Shown here piece by piece: positions 8,073 through 15,725 of a stretch of 27,054 nt of DNA (its first letter is position 1; each line of letters starts with the position of its first letter). Under the pieces are notes generated by a model that worked only from the letters and a program-made list of their open reading frames with translations, did not search any database and had not been told where the DNA came from. The position numbers and the translations under genes are program-made. This stretch comes from a virus, in IMG/VR virus record IMGVR_UViG_3300001419_000037, positions 1 through 27,054 of that record. One strand, given 5' to 3'.

Positions 8073-8341
8073 TACTTGCTGCCAGTTGCAGGGGCACGAT
8101 CCAAAAAACCGGCGAACACCTCATTATTAGAAATAGCGTCCAGGTCTTCGGCATCGATTTGATCGACGGCATACGCCGGTAAATCAGCAAGCACGCCGAT
8201 CAGTGCGGCGATTTTGCCGATATCGCCATTAGCGCTGTCCATGGCTTTTAAATGCTTGAGCTTTACCCGATCCGGAAACTCGATGCTATCCACCAATTTA
8301 TCGTTGTGGTTAATCGGAAATTGCAGCTTGATTTTAGGCAT
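8072..8341 (-). CDS. Tail assembly chaperone (Mu gp41-like, Phage_TAC_7)
   Basis: 89 aa, between the tube and the tape measure, where Mu-like phages encode the chaperone that coats the tape measure before tube polymerisation. Sequence signs are PINHNDKLVDSIEFPDRVKLKHLKAMD and the later ALIGVLADLPAYAVDQIDAEDLDAI, typical of PF10109-type tail proteins. The start overlaps the tube stop as TAATG. The last nine codons follow a TTTTTTG slippery heptamer, so a minor longer form is expected (see the neighbouring entry). Confidence 0.87.
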   Translation of the reverse strand: MPKIKLQFPINHNDKLVDSIEFPDRVKLKHLKAMDSANGDIGKIAALIGVLADLPAYAVDQIDAEDLDAISNNEVFAGFLDRAPATGSK

Positions 8342-8700
8342 TAGATTTCCTCCGCAATATCGCCCGACACTTCCAGGTCATAGGTGCCATTGCTTGAGTC
8401 CAGCGGCACCGTGTTCGAGGTAAACGCATTCCGAATCATCCATTTTTGCCCGGTATCGGCCTCAAACAACACTGTCGCATCGTTAAACTTCAGTTGTGCC
8501 GAGGAAATATCCGGCGTGGCCATGATTTTGCAACTCAGCTTAGACGCCTCGACCTTATCCATTCGATAGATACGGCCATTGTCCGCAGGCTTAGGTTCGC
8601 CAATGACGCCGCCTGGGTCCAGCGTCGCTCCTTTTTCGGTTGCCACCTCACCAATTGCACCCAGGCTAATTTTTGCCCGGCCAACGACTTGATTACTCAT
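8341..8700 (-). CDS. M: Tail tube protein M (Mu gp40-like)
   Basis: 119 aa, the standard size of Mu-type tube proteins. Family features are VGRAKISLGAIGEVATEKGATLDPGG at the N-terminus and the later NAFTSNTVPLDSSNGTYDLEVSGDIAEEI, with the beta-rich composition of a tube monomer. Hexameric rings of this protein form the inner tail tube inside the sheath. Both junctions are TAATG overlaps, so synthesis is coupled to the sheath and chaperone. Confidence 0.88.
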   Translation of the reverse strand: MSNQVVGRAKISLGAIGEVATEKGATLDPGGVIGEPKPADNGRIYRMDKVEASKLSCKIMATPDISSAQLKFNDATVLFEADTGQKWMIRNAFTSNTVPLDSSNGTYDLEVSGDIAEEI

Positions 8701-10172
8701 TATCTAAACTCCGTATGAATAGCGACAATGCGCAGGTTGTTGATTAATACCGGGCTATCGTAAATATCCAAGCGGTTTTTATTGTCCGCGTTTACCTCGG
8801 CCAGGATGGTCTCTTTGTACGACTCATAATCCTGAGTCCAGCCTTTGTCCATAAAGTTTTTGTACAGCCCCAACATTTCCATGATGGCTTTTTTCGGCTG
8901 CATGATCGGCTGCCCAGGCGGCACGTCGTAATTGTCGCCGGCCAACTTCCAGTTGGGATAACGTTGGGTGAAATAATGCCGCTGTTCCAGGCGGATACGT
9001 TCCAGGGTTTCCGGGGTGTTGATGTACAGCCAGGCATCGTCGGCTACACCGCCGCTATTGAGCTGGTACATGCTGATTTGTGCCTCGATCATCACCTCGC
9101 CGGCGCTGCTGATGGTGGTAGTAGATATACCATCGAATAACAACGTATTGCGCTGCGGATCGTCCCAACGATCGGGCTTTTCCGGCGGCAATACGCCGGG
9201 CAACACTTTGCCGCGCAGCTGGCGGGAGGGGTCGATCGACAATGCCTGGCCACCGATGGCCATATTGATAGCAGACCACAACCAAACCGGCGTCGGCGAG
9301 GCACCGGCTGCCATGCATGTGACGTGTAAATTATTGCGGGTATTGCCGAAACTGCCGGTCGCGGAATGGGTGCCGGCGAATGCAGTAAACGCCCGGCCGC
9401 CAATGTGGCGCATGGGCCCGAAGCGACTGCCGAGTTCGGTTTCTAAAATCGTCATATTGGCGGCATCGGTGTACGGTACCGCCAGCCAGTTAAACCACTC
9501 GTCGCCCAGCGCATCAATGGCCGGGGTAATATCTGGGTTACCGCTGCCGGCGGTGGTTTGAGATACGGTTAATGCCAAACCCGCGGGCGTTTTGTCGCCC
9601 TCGTAATAACCCACACGCACGTCGACACCGGAACCGGTCTCGCCTTTCCAGCGACAGGTTAAATCCACCTCGTAGGCATTGGTGCCGTTCACTGTGGCCA
9701 CCATAGGCTGGTCTGTTTGCAGGTTAATAGCGGCAATCAGTGCAGTAGCGATGTCTGTGGCGATATCGCCCACCGCAACCGCAATTTGTACCCGGTAGCC
9801 GCCGATGTAGACATTCAATGTACCGGCCTCGGTCGCCGGGCCGGTAATGCTAATTTTTTTTACGCATTTGACGCCGGCCACATTGTCATCCAGGGCGATG
9901 GCATACATGTTTAGCCACGGTGCAGCCTTTTTGGCGGCCTTAATCATTTCAGCCAACATGCTGCCGCGGCCGAATTGTTGCTCTACCGCCGCGCTGTTGC
10001 CGCTAACCTGGGTTAACACGCCCTCGGCCACGGCGCCAGTGCTCAAACGCTGGCCGATAATCACGACCTGGGCATCAAATACTGCGCGACCGGCCAGGCG
10101 GCCGTCAAACTCGATATAAACGCCCGGCACACGCAGTGTAGCGCCGGGGATGTCGTTAAATGCAATAGCCAT
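8700..10172 (-). CDS. L: Contractile tail sheath protein L
   Basis: 490 aa, as in Mu gpL (495). The start AIAFNDIPGATLRVPGVYIEFD is the family hallmark; later come GDEWFNWLAVPYTDAANMT, GRAFTAFAGTHSATGSFGNTRNN and the C-terminal sheath segment with RHYFTQRYPNWKLAGD and a final LRIVAIHTEFR. The protein forms the contracting outer tube. It overlaps gp38 upstream (TAATG). The presence of an intact sheath, tube and baseplate set shows the tail module is complete. Confidence 0.93.
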   Translation of the reverse strand: MAIAFNDIPGATLRVPGVYIEFDGRLAGRAVFDAQVVIIGQRLSTGAVAEGVLTQVSGNSAAVEQQFGRGSMLAEMIKAAKKAAPWLNMYAIALDDNVAGVKCVKKISITGPATEAGTLNVYIGGYRVQIAVAVGDIATDIATALIAAINLQTDQPMVATVNGTNAYEVDLTCRWKGETGSGVDVRVGYYEGDKTPAGLALTVSQTTAGSGNPDITPAIDALGDEWFNWLAVPYTDAANMTILETELGSRFGPMRHIGGRAFTAFAGTHSATGSFGNTRNNLHVTCMAAGASPTPVWLWSAINMAIGGQALSIDPSRQLRGKVLPGVLPPEKPDRWDDPQRNTLLFDGISTTTISSAGEVMIEAQISMYQLNSGGVADDAWLYINTPETLERIRLEQRHYFTQRYPNWKLAGDNYDVPPGQPIMQPKKAIMEMLGLYKNFMDKGWTQDYESYKETILAEVNADNKNRLDIYDSPVLINNLRIVAIHTEFR

Positions 10173-10366
10173 TAGTCGGCTCCTTTTTTGGGTTTGGCGG
10201 CGGCGGGTTTAACGATTTCAATCGCGCCGTCGTTTAAATGATTGCGCCAAAATCGATTGTCCGGCACGTTGCCGCCTTCATCCGGTAAATGCACAAAGCC
10301 GCGCTCGGGTTGTCGCAGCTTAAAGGGTTGCCCGGTGGCCGGGTCGATGGTCGGTTTGACAAACAT
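10172..10366 (-). CDS. Small tail-associated protein gp38 (DUF2635)
   Basis: 64 aa, with the DUF2635 pattern MFVKPTIDPATGQPFKLRQPERGFVHLPDEGG, then VPDNRFWRNHLNDGAI, and a Lys/Ala-rich tail. In Mu-like genomes it sits just before the sheath gene, as here. Its exact role is unknown. AGAGGA precedes the ATG by about six bases. Confidence 0.88.
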   Translation of the reverse strand: MFVKPTIDPATGQPFKLRQPERGFVHLPDEGGNVPDNRFWRNHLNDGAIEIVKPAAAKPKKGAD

Positions 10367-10374
10367 GGAATCCT

Positions 10375-10923
10375 CTAGGGCAGGTCGAATTCGTTAATAA
10401 AATCGGTGACAGCATCGGCGTTGATATCCGATTCCGCATGAAACGTAATAAAGTCGCCCAGCGTCGCGTCATTAAAGGCGTCTTTTAGCGATAGTGACAG
10501 GGTAAATGTCATGGCATACACCGTGCCGCCCAGCTGGGTCAGCACGTTCGCAAACAGGTTGGCTAGGTTAGCGCCCTGCAGCGTGCCGACGCCGGCTATG
10601 GTGTGGTTGTGCAGTTTTTCCGCGCAGGCGGCGATAATGTCGTACGCGCCGATTGCAGTAAGCGAACCGCGGCGGCGGTTGATCTCTTGCGGTTCTTTAG
10701 TTACGGCATACACATCGAAACGGGCATCGATCATGCACATGTTGTTTGCGCGAAACGGGCCACCGTTGAATGCGACATAGACCGCCGGCGCGCGCTGTAG
10801 CAACTGCCGCAACAAATCCGGCGACCAGGCGCCGGGCAGCGAGCCGCTGTCGCGCAGCTTGCCGGGTAGCGCTGTATTGATTACGGAGAGAATGTCGTCT
10901 TCGACGTCGGAAATAATGCTCAT
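10375..10923 (-). CDS. Tail completion-type protein gp37 (DUF1834)
   Basis: 182 aa from ATG 10923 (MSIISDVEDDILSVIN). An ATG at 10932 would add three residues, but alignment of the upstream region with that of the protease gene at 16277 places the shared start at 10923. DUF1834 features are the N-terminal VEDDILSVINTALPG, the central AVYVAFNGGPFRANN and RFDVYAVTKEPQEINRRRG, and the FHAESDINADAV end. In Mu it is a neck/tail-terminator protein that joins tail and head. No Shine-Dalgarno sequence precedes the start; a conserved promoter-like leader does. Confidence 0.87.
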   Translation of the reverse strand: MSIISDVEDDILSVINTALPGKLRDSGSLPGAWSPDLLRQLLQRAPAVYVAFNGGPFRANNMCMIDARFDVYAVTKEPQEINRRRGSLTAIGAYDIIAACAEKLHNHTIAGVGTLQGANLANLFANVLTQLGGTVYAMTFTLSLSLKDAFNDATLGDFITFHAESDINADAVTDFINEFDLP

Positions 10924-10999
10924 GGACCGCATGCTACGCGGCCATGCCTAAACGGGGAATCTGAAGGGCTTCAGTGGTGCGGGATTATTTTGAATGGGG
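10924..10999 (-). promoter_or_regulatory. Predicted late promoter copy 2, upstream of gp37
   Basis: This leader matches the one ahead of the protease gene (16278-16347) from the start codon outwards. It holds CTGAAGGGCTTCAG (10961-10974), with a GCGGCCA element and CGGGG between it and the gene. The best -10 is TAGCAT (10936-10931), which would put the start of transcription at about 10924 and centre the dyad at -43.5. No -35 consensus is seen, as expected of a Mor/C-activated promoter. It is placed in a 166-bp gap after gp36, so gp37 onward is likely its own late unit. Confidence 0.5.
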
Positions 11000-11014
11000 G
11001 TGCCAATCCGTGGC

Positions 11015-11071
11015 AGAGGCCTTTCAACTGCGGCCTCTAATTAGTCCTCTCTCTCATGGGGGGTTGAAAGG
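11015..11071. repeat. Inverted repeats in the gap between gp36 and gp37
   Basis: Two overlapping stem-loops are possible. AGAGGC (11015-11020) pairs with GCCTCT (11033-11038) across a 12-base loop. CCTTTCAAC (11020-11028) pairs perfectly with GTTGAAAGG (11063-11071) across 34 bases. Neither is followed by a T-run on the minus strand, so a simple intrinsic terminator is not shown. They may end or process the protease-to-gp36 transcript before the next promoter. Confidence 0.4.
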
Positions 11072-11089
11072 TTCATAAAAAGGCCAGGC

Positions 11090-11503
11090 TCAATACGCAT
11101 CCCGGCTAAATACCGATTCTGCAGACTGCATCGACACCGTTTCGCTCGGGCGTTGGTCGATATCGCCATTACTATCCGGGCCTAAACCGAGATCGCCTTT
11201 GCCAACTTTTTCCAGATAGCGCAACGCGCGATCGTAGGCTTTTTGCACCGCATCGGTCGGGCTGTCTTTATACAGATAAAACCGCACGATATCGCACGCC
11301 ATACGCACGAAATTAGCGGGCACCGGCGACAGCGGCAACCAGGCGGCAATATAGGCGTCAATTTCCGCGCCCGCATCGGCAATGGCCTGGTCCAGCACGG
11401 CATCATCAACCACCACAGCGGACACGTCGTCCGGGTTGGTGAGGCGGATGAGCTCTTCGGCGCCGAAGCGGGCGGTCAGGTGGGTTTGTGTGCAGTAGGG
11501 CAT
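11090..11503 (-). CDS. Head-tail connector-type protein gp36 (DUF1320)
   Basis: 137 aa, the typical size of Mu gp36. DUF1320 features are the opening MPYCTQTHLTARFGAEELIRLTN, the DAGAEIDAYIAAWLPLSPVP segment, and the RMACDIVRFYLY helix; the C-terminal part ends with VSMQSAESVFSRD. In Mu it acts at the neck. It starts four bases after the stop of the SGNH hydrolase gene, so the two are co-transcribed. Confidence 0.88.
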   Translation of the reverse strand: MPYCTQTHLTARFGAEELIRLTNPDDVSAVVVDDAVLDQAIADAGAEIDAYIAAWLPLSPVPANFVRMACDIVRFYLYKDSPTDAVQKAYDRALRYLEKVGKGDLGLGPDSNGDIDQRPSETVSMQSAESVFSRDAY

Positions 11504-11507
11504 TAGG

Positions 11508-13181
11508 CTAACCGACTGAATTAGCTATCAGGTTTTGCAGATCGATTGCAATAACATCCGCGCCGGCCTGATTCGGATGTAGACCATCACCGCTGTCATA
11601 CGTTGCTGACAGCGAATATCGGTCAGCCGAATCGCCGACAGATCGTTTAAAATCGAACACTATGCATCCTATTCGCGCCGCTATATTTTGAATAATTTGA
11701 TCGTGTTTTTGCGCGGAAAAATATTTGTTATCGGATATCCAGGTCGCAATCCCTAATTTACATGGTTGAATTAACGTCAATATCGGAATAATCCCGTTCG
11801 ATATAGCGAACATTGCGGCCGCCTCTATCTCCGCTGTATCAGCAGCTATTGCCGCATACTGAGCCGACAATCCTGTCTGATTGATCGTATTCAGCGATGA
11901 CTGAATAATGACGAATGCCGTGAGGTGATTTTTGTCGATGAGTCGTTGAATTCTTGCGTTAAATGTCGATAAATAGGACGACGGCCGTGTGCCTGCCACA
12001 GTCGATCCGGCGACTGTTTCCCGTTGGACCCAAACCGCCACACGCGGATTGCTTAATAATCGCAACCGATCGGGATAGTCAATCGTATCGTTTACCCAGC
12101 TATCACCAAATACTGCTAATGAGAATCTATCGCGCGGCAGGCTTTGAACATTTGTTGTTAATGTTAGCAGCCCGTGAGTTTGACTAGTGAGTGACCCGGA
12201 ATAGTCTGCACTAATTGAAATCGCTTGTTTCGGGTCCGGAGCCGGCGGCGGGATCGCAATTGACGATTCAGTTAGATCAACAACGGAAATTTCATCAATG
12301 ACGCAACTAGAATCGCCAGTTGTCACATCATTTGTTCCCATGCCAATCCGCCAACTGATTGCTTGTGACGTTGTCGGCTGAAAAATAATCGCATACGTAC
12401 CGTCCACCGACAGCTCAGTCATCGCTAACGATTCGACGCCTAGATCAAGGGCCGGCGCTACGCCGGTACGCGCTATAAACGGAGAATTGGTGCTGGTTGG
12501 TTTTACTAAATTAGAAATTCGAACGGATAAACAATAAATGTGACCAGCAACAAATGTCTTTGCCGTTGAAAATATTGTAATAAACCCACGGCCGCCAGAC
12601 TGACAAACGATCGCTATCGATTGATTGTCGTCATCCGCTGTAACGGTCGCGCCTGTTTGAGTTTTCGATATCTGCGATACGAATTCCTTATCTAATAAAT
12701 TCTCTACGACCAGCCCGTTATTCAGATTGTGCCGCAAAAAATTAACGCAACCTTGTATTGTTTGCGGGCCAGCCCGAGCCGATCTAAAACCTAAATCCGC
12801 CGGGGCAGGAAGGTTGGCAATAGAACTCGCAACAGTAACCGCTGTTTCATTTGAGCGAGGCAGGTCAGGCATATCAAACACCGCCTCAGCCGACGGGTCC
12901 GAGTAGTTTCCGGCGGCATCGAAGGCCCGCACAACCACGCTATGCGCCCCCGCTGGCACGCCGGACAGTTGAATAGCAGTGGTCGCGCTGCGCGCCGCCT
13001 CGGCCGGGCTGCCGTCTAAAAAGGCGGCATAACCCGCTACGGCAACGTTATCCGTGCTGGCTGTGACAGTGACCGTGGCGGTTTGATTGGCATTAGCATT
13101 CGTCACCACTGGCGTGCCGGGGGCGGTCGGTTTGGTGTGGTCTACCGTGGGTGGCGTGCCGGCGTAGGGGGCTGGGGACAT
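11508..13181 (-). CDS. FN3-domain SGNH/GDSL hydrolase, probable virion cargo enzyme
   Basis: 557 aa. Residues 17-105 read as a fibronectin type III/Ig-like domain (TKPTAPGTPVVT...NVAVAGYAAFLDGSP...DAAGNYSDPS). Residues 120-330 look like a beta-sandwich of the carbohydrate-binding type (NLLDKEFVSQ...SWRIGMGTND...CVIDEISVVDL). Residues 350-557 are an SGNH hydrolase: FGDSW with Ser361 (block I), a candidate block III Asn in SSLNTIN near 431, and DGLHPN giving Asp532 and His535 (block V). The catalytic set is complete. It lies between the head gene for the FluMu-type protein and gp36, where Mu has no enzyme. No signal peptide is present, so it probably rides on the particle and removes acyl groups from surface polysaccharide; substrate is inferred. 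Confidence 0.82.
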   Translation of the reverse strand: MSPAPYAGTPPTVDHTKPTAPGTPVVTNANANQTATVTVTASTDNVAVAGYAAFLDGSPAEAARSATTAIQLSGVPAGAHSVVVRAFDAAGNYSDPSAEAVFDMPDLPRSNETAVTVASSIANLPAPADLGFRSARAGPQTIQGCVNFLRHNLNNGLVVENLLDKEFVSQISKTQTGATVTADDDNQSIAIVCQSGGRGFITIFSTAKTFVAGHIYCLSVRISNLVKPTSTNSPFIARTGVAPALDLGVESLAMTELSVDGTYAIIFQPTTSQAISWRIGMGTNDVTTGDSSCVIDEISVVDLTESSIAIPPPAPDPKQAISISADYSGSLTSQTHGLLTLTTNVQSLPRDRFSLAVFGDSWVNDTIDYPDRLRLLSNPRVAVWVQRETVAGSTVAGTRPSSYLSTFNARIQRLIDKNHLTAFVIIQSSLNTINQTGLSAQYAAIAADTAEIEAAAMFAISNGIIPILTLIQPCKLGIATWISDNKYFSAQKHDQIIQNIAARIGCIVFDFKRSVGDSADRYSLSATYDSGDGLHPNQAGADVIAIDLQNLIANSVG

Positions 13182-13189
13182 GGTTTATC

Positions 13190-13879
13190 CTATTTTTTTT
13201 TGCGTGATGCCCTGGCGGGTTTGTCCACCTGGGCCGGTTCGGGTTTTGCGGCGGCGGTTTCAGCCGCGTCCGTGCCCGCGTCCGCAGGGTCCGTGTTTAC
13301 GCTGGCTGCGTTAGGTTCGCCATCCGTGACGGGCGTTTGGGTTGGTCCTTTATCCTCCGCCTGATTTTCGGTGTTTTTCTTGTTTTTCAGCGATTCGCCC
13401 TCAGTCTCCCAGGCGGTGTCACTCACTTCCGTGTCCGCCTGGGCTTGGTCCTTCTGCCTGTCGCTCTCTTGGTGGGTATTGGGTTCTGCCAGATTAGCGT
13501 CTGATTTATACAGATCGGTTTCCGGCATGTCGTCTGTAAAAGGACCGTGCAAGTTTCCTTTCGTATCGACACCGAAAAATTGGTCGTCGATACGTTGTCC
13601 TTCCGGTATCTGCAATTCAATGCCTTTTTTAATAACTTTTATACGTGTAAATGGCCCAAACCAGCCGCCAACGTCACTGTACGCATAAATGCCGTCCGGC
13701 AGATTTTCGCTTTTGACGATATCGGCATCGACAACCTTTACATCCAGTAACGGCTCGTCAAACAACGTCTGCAACTGCTCGTCTGTAAACTGATCGTCCG
13801 GATAGACTTTAGGCTCCGTGGTATGCGCGATGCCGCAACGGCGGAAGCCGTCGCGTTTTGCGCTAATTTCTAAAGGCAT
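13190..13879 (-). CDS. FluMu-type head-region protein with long acidic/charged tail
   Basis: 229 aa. Residues 1-60 resemble the FluMu N-terminal domain found in Mu gp35-like proteins (EISAKRDGFRRCGIAHT...PDDQFTDEQLQTLFDEPLL). Residues 60-120 contain a compact GWFGPFTRIKVI / DTKGNLHGPFTDD duplication of a short beta motif. From 125 on the chain is low-complexity, rich in Asp, Glu, Thr, Gln and Ala, and ends with a basic ARASRKKK. The gene follows the major capsid, as in Mu-like prophages. Function is unknown; the acidic linker and Lys tail suggest a surface or scaffold-like tether. A run of nine A before the stop was checked and does not fuse it to the next gene. Confidence 0.75.
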   Translation of the reverse strand: MPLEISAKRDGFRRCGIAHTTEPKVYPDDQFTDEQLQTLFDEPLLDVKVVDADIVKSENLPDGIYAYSDVGGWFGPFTRIKVIKKGIELQIPEGQRIDDQFFGVDTKGNLHGPFTDDMPETDLYKSDANLAEPNTHQESDRQKDQAQADTEVSDTAWETEGESLKNKKNTENQAEDKGPTQTPVTDGEPNAASVNTDPADAGTDAAETAAAKPEPAQVDKPARASRKKK

Positions 13880-13889
13880 GGCTTACCCC

Positions 13890-14783
13890 TTAACCCAGCC
13901 AGGGACTTTCGATCAGATCCACCGCTTTGTACAGCGGGTTTTTGGTGCCGGCTACGTACTCGGTCAGAATTAAATCCTCTACCGCGTCGCGGCTGGATGG
14001 GCCGAAGATCAGGTGGGTAGCGCGCACCGGCAGCGGGCGGCCGCCGGGGCGGCGTTGGGTGCCGAGCGCCAGGCGGGCGGCCTTGAAATTGGTCGCATCC
14101 AGAGTGGCTTTGGAGCCGAACGCCAGCTGGTGAAAACCGAACCCAGCCACGTAACGGGCATCCGCGCCGAACACGAATTCTTTGTTCATAAACACGTTGT
14201 CATCGTCGACACGCGTCATCGACACGAACTGCGGCGCTTTGCGGTTTTGGAATATCAACGGCTTCATAAAGTTTTTGGACAGGTCGGCCAAAAACCAAGG
14301 CTGGCCGGCACCGCCGCCGGTATTGCTCCACGATACCTCCGCGCCGGCAGCATTGTAGCCGACGTGATCGGTGTCGAAAAAATACTGACCGTCGAAACCG
14401 GTGGTGCTAAAGCCGTTCGGCAGCAAGCCCCAAACCAGTTCGTCCGGATGGCTGGCGACTACTTCGCCTTGCATACTGAATATGTTGTTGAATATGCCGA
14501 GTTCGTCGTCTTCGATGGCAGTACGGGACACCGATATGGTGTGCTCCCAATCCTTGTTTTCCAACAGGGCGCTGGTGGCTTCCAGGTTATGGATAACCCG
14601 CGCGCCGATCCATTCGCGCATACCGGGCAGCTCTTTCAGCCAGCCGTAATTCTCGATTTTGGTCTTCGACTGAATCACCATAGCGATTTGTGTGTATGTC
14701 GGCGTTACAGAGCCGAACCCCGACATGAAAACTTGTTGAAAGCCTTGGTTCAGGGCTTTAAGCGTTGCGTTACTGATGTTCAT
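13890..14783 (-). CDS. T: Major capsid protein T (Mu gp34)
   Basis: 297 aa, near the Mu gpT length (305). The opening NISNATLKALNQGFQQVFMSGF and the following YTQIAMVIQSKTKIENYGWLKELPGMREWIG are the strongest family signatures; the rest matches the HK97-like fold pattern, including HPDELVWGLLPNGF and FFDTDHVGYN. It is intact with no interruptions. Upstream are the decoration protein and protease/scaffold, so capsid shell assembly could proceed, though no portal gene is present in the window. Confidence 0.93.
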   Translation of the reverse strand: MNISNATLKALNQGFQQVFMSGFGSVTPTYTQIAMVIQSKTKIENYGWLKELPGMREWIGARVIHNLEATSALLENKDWEHTISVSRTAIEDDELGIFNNIFSMQGEVVASHPDELVWGLLPNGFSTTGFDGQYFFDTDHVGYNAAGAEVSWSNTGGGAGQPWFLADLSKNFMKPLIFQNRKAPQFVSMTRVDDDNVFMNKEFVFGADARYVAGFGFHQLAFGSKATLDATNFKAARLALGTQRRPGGRPLPVRATHLIFGPSSRDAVEDLILTEYVAGTKNPLYKAVDLIESPWLG

Positions 14784-14796
14784 AAATTCTCCGAAA

Positions 14797-15225
14797 TTAC
14801 AGGCCTAACGCCATTTGCACCCAAACGCCGTCGGAATCGACAGCGACGATTTTGCCGGCCCGGCTGCGGGTAGAACCGCCGTTGGTTTTAGCCACGGTTT
14901 GGTCGTCCACGATGTAGCAGTCCGCGCCGACGTCGGCTTGGGCAATTAAATCGCCGGCGGATGAATTAGCGAATTTGAAGCGGCCGCCTTTAACCACCGC
15001 CTTCTTGGCGCCGGCCGCGCCGGAGGTGTTGTCCACCTCATCCTCGAAGCGGCCCACGGCGATTAAACCGGTGGCAGTCACGCCGGGCTTGACGTAGCCG
15101 GCCGCCAAAACGGCAATGCCCCCCTGTTGGCATTTAACGGATGCAGCAACGGGGTAATCTTCGTTGTTAAATTCCAGCCCGCCGGAGCGTTTCTGGGTAT
15201 TGCGTGGTGCGGATAATGCGGCCAT
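14797..15225 (-). CDS. Head decoration-like protein
   Basis: 142 aa between protease and major capsid. The first 30 residues are flexible (SAPRNTQKRSGGLEFNNEDYPVAAS), then a beta-rich fold with repeated Gly/Val/Ala strands (GGIAVLAAGYVKPG, GGRFKFANSSAGD, ADCYIVDDQTVAKTNG, AGKIVAVDSDGVWVQMAL). This resembles DUF2190/gpD-like capsid-stabilising proteins found at this position in several Mu-like phages. It overlaps the protease stop by one base. Confidence 0.72.
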   Translation of the reverse strand: MAALSAPRNTQKRSGGLEFNNEDYPVAASVKCQQGGIAVLAAGYVKPGVTATGLIAVGRFEDEVDNTSGAAGAKKAVVKGGRFKFANSSAGDLIAQADVGADCYIVDDQTVAKTNGGSTRSRAGKIVAVDSDGVWVQMALGL

Positions 15226-15725
15226 TACTTGCCTCCGATCATGGTTTTAACGTCGATGCCCAATTGCGCGGCAACGGCTTCTTGTTCCGGAGTGGCGAAC
15301 AGCGCCGCGGTTTCTGGCACGGTTTTACCAGCGGTTTGCATGCCGGATAGTGCGGCAATGCCCGGCATGGCATCCAGATACGCGGACAGCGCAGCCAGGT
15401 CTTTTTTGCCGAAATCGGTAGCCCATTGCTTGGCCTCTTCGCCAATCAATTTTCCGGTTTTAACGCCGTCGTCGACCAGTTTGGCAACCTTGCTTTCCAG
15501 GCTGTCGCCGGACAGCGCGGCCAGTTTTTGCACCGCCTCGGTATACATGCCGATCGGCACAAATTTGCTCATGTCCGGCGCGGCCGTTTGTTGTGCCTTA
15601 GCCGATAGTGCGGCGACTTGGGTTTGATGTTCTGTGGCTTGGGCTTGTAATGCTTCCACGGCAGCGCACGCGGCGGCCATGTCGGCATCGGCGGCCAGGC
15701 CGAGCAGTTGTAGCAGTTTTTCCAT
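15225..15725 (-). CDS. Z: Nested scaffold protein (Mu Z-like), in-frame within protease gene
   Basis: An internal start at ATG 15725 (residue 185 of the protease) has GGAG six bases ahead (15735-15732), a better ribosome site than the one for the full-length protein. The product would be 166 aa (MEKLLQLLGLAADADMAAA...), mostly helical with coiled-coil-like Ala/Gln/Glu stretches. In Mu, gene Z is nested in-frame in the protease gene I in exactly this manner and supplies the scaffold for the procapsid. The internal ATG follows a Glu/Thr/Pro linker, where the protease part ends. Confidence 0.7.
   Translation of the reverse strand: MEKLLQLLGLAADADMAAACAAVEALQAQATEHQTQVAALSAKAQQTAAPDMSKFVPIGMYTEAVQKLAALSGDSLESKVAKLVDDGVKTGKLIGEEAKQWATDFGKKDLAALSAYLDAMPGIAALSGMQTAGKTVPETAALFATPEQEAVAAQLGIDVKTMIGGK

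Noticed and set aside
13190-13204. Run of nine A before the stop of the FluMu-type gene as a frameshift site fusing it to the SGNH hydrolase
   Set aside because: The -1 frame meets a TAA before the hydrolase ATG; no fusion can result.
14013-14873. Long plus-strand open frame (286 codons) opposite the major capsid gene
   Set aside because: It is the antisense shadow of a well-recognised gene, with no ribosome site or domain.
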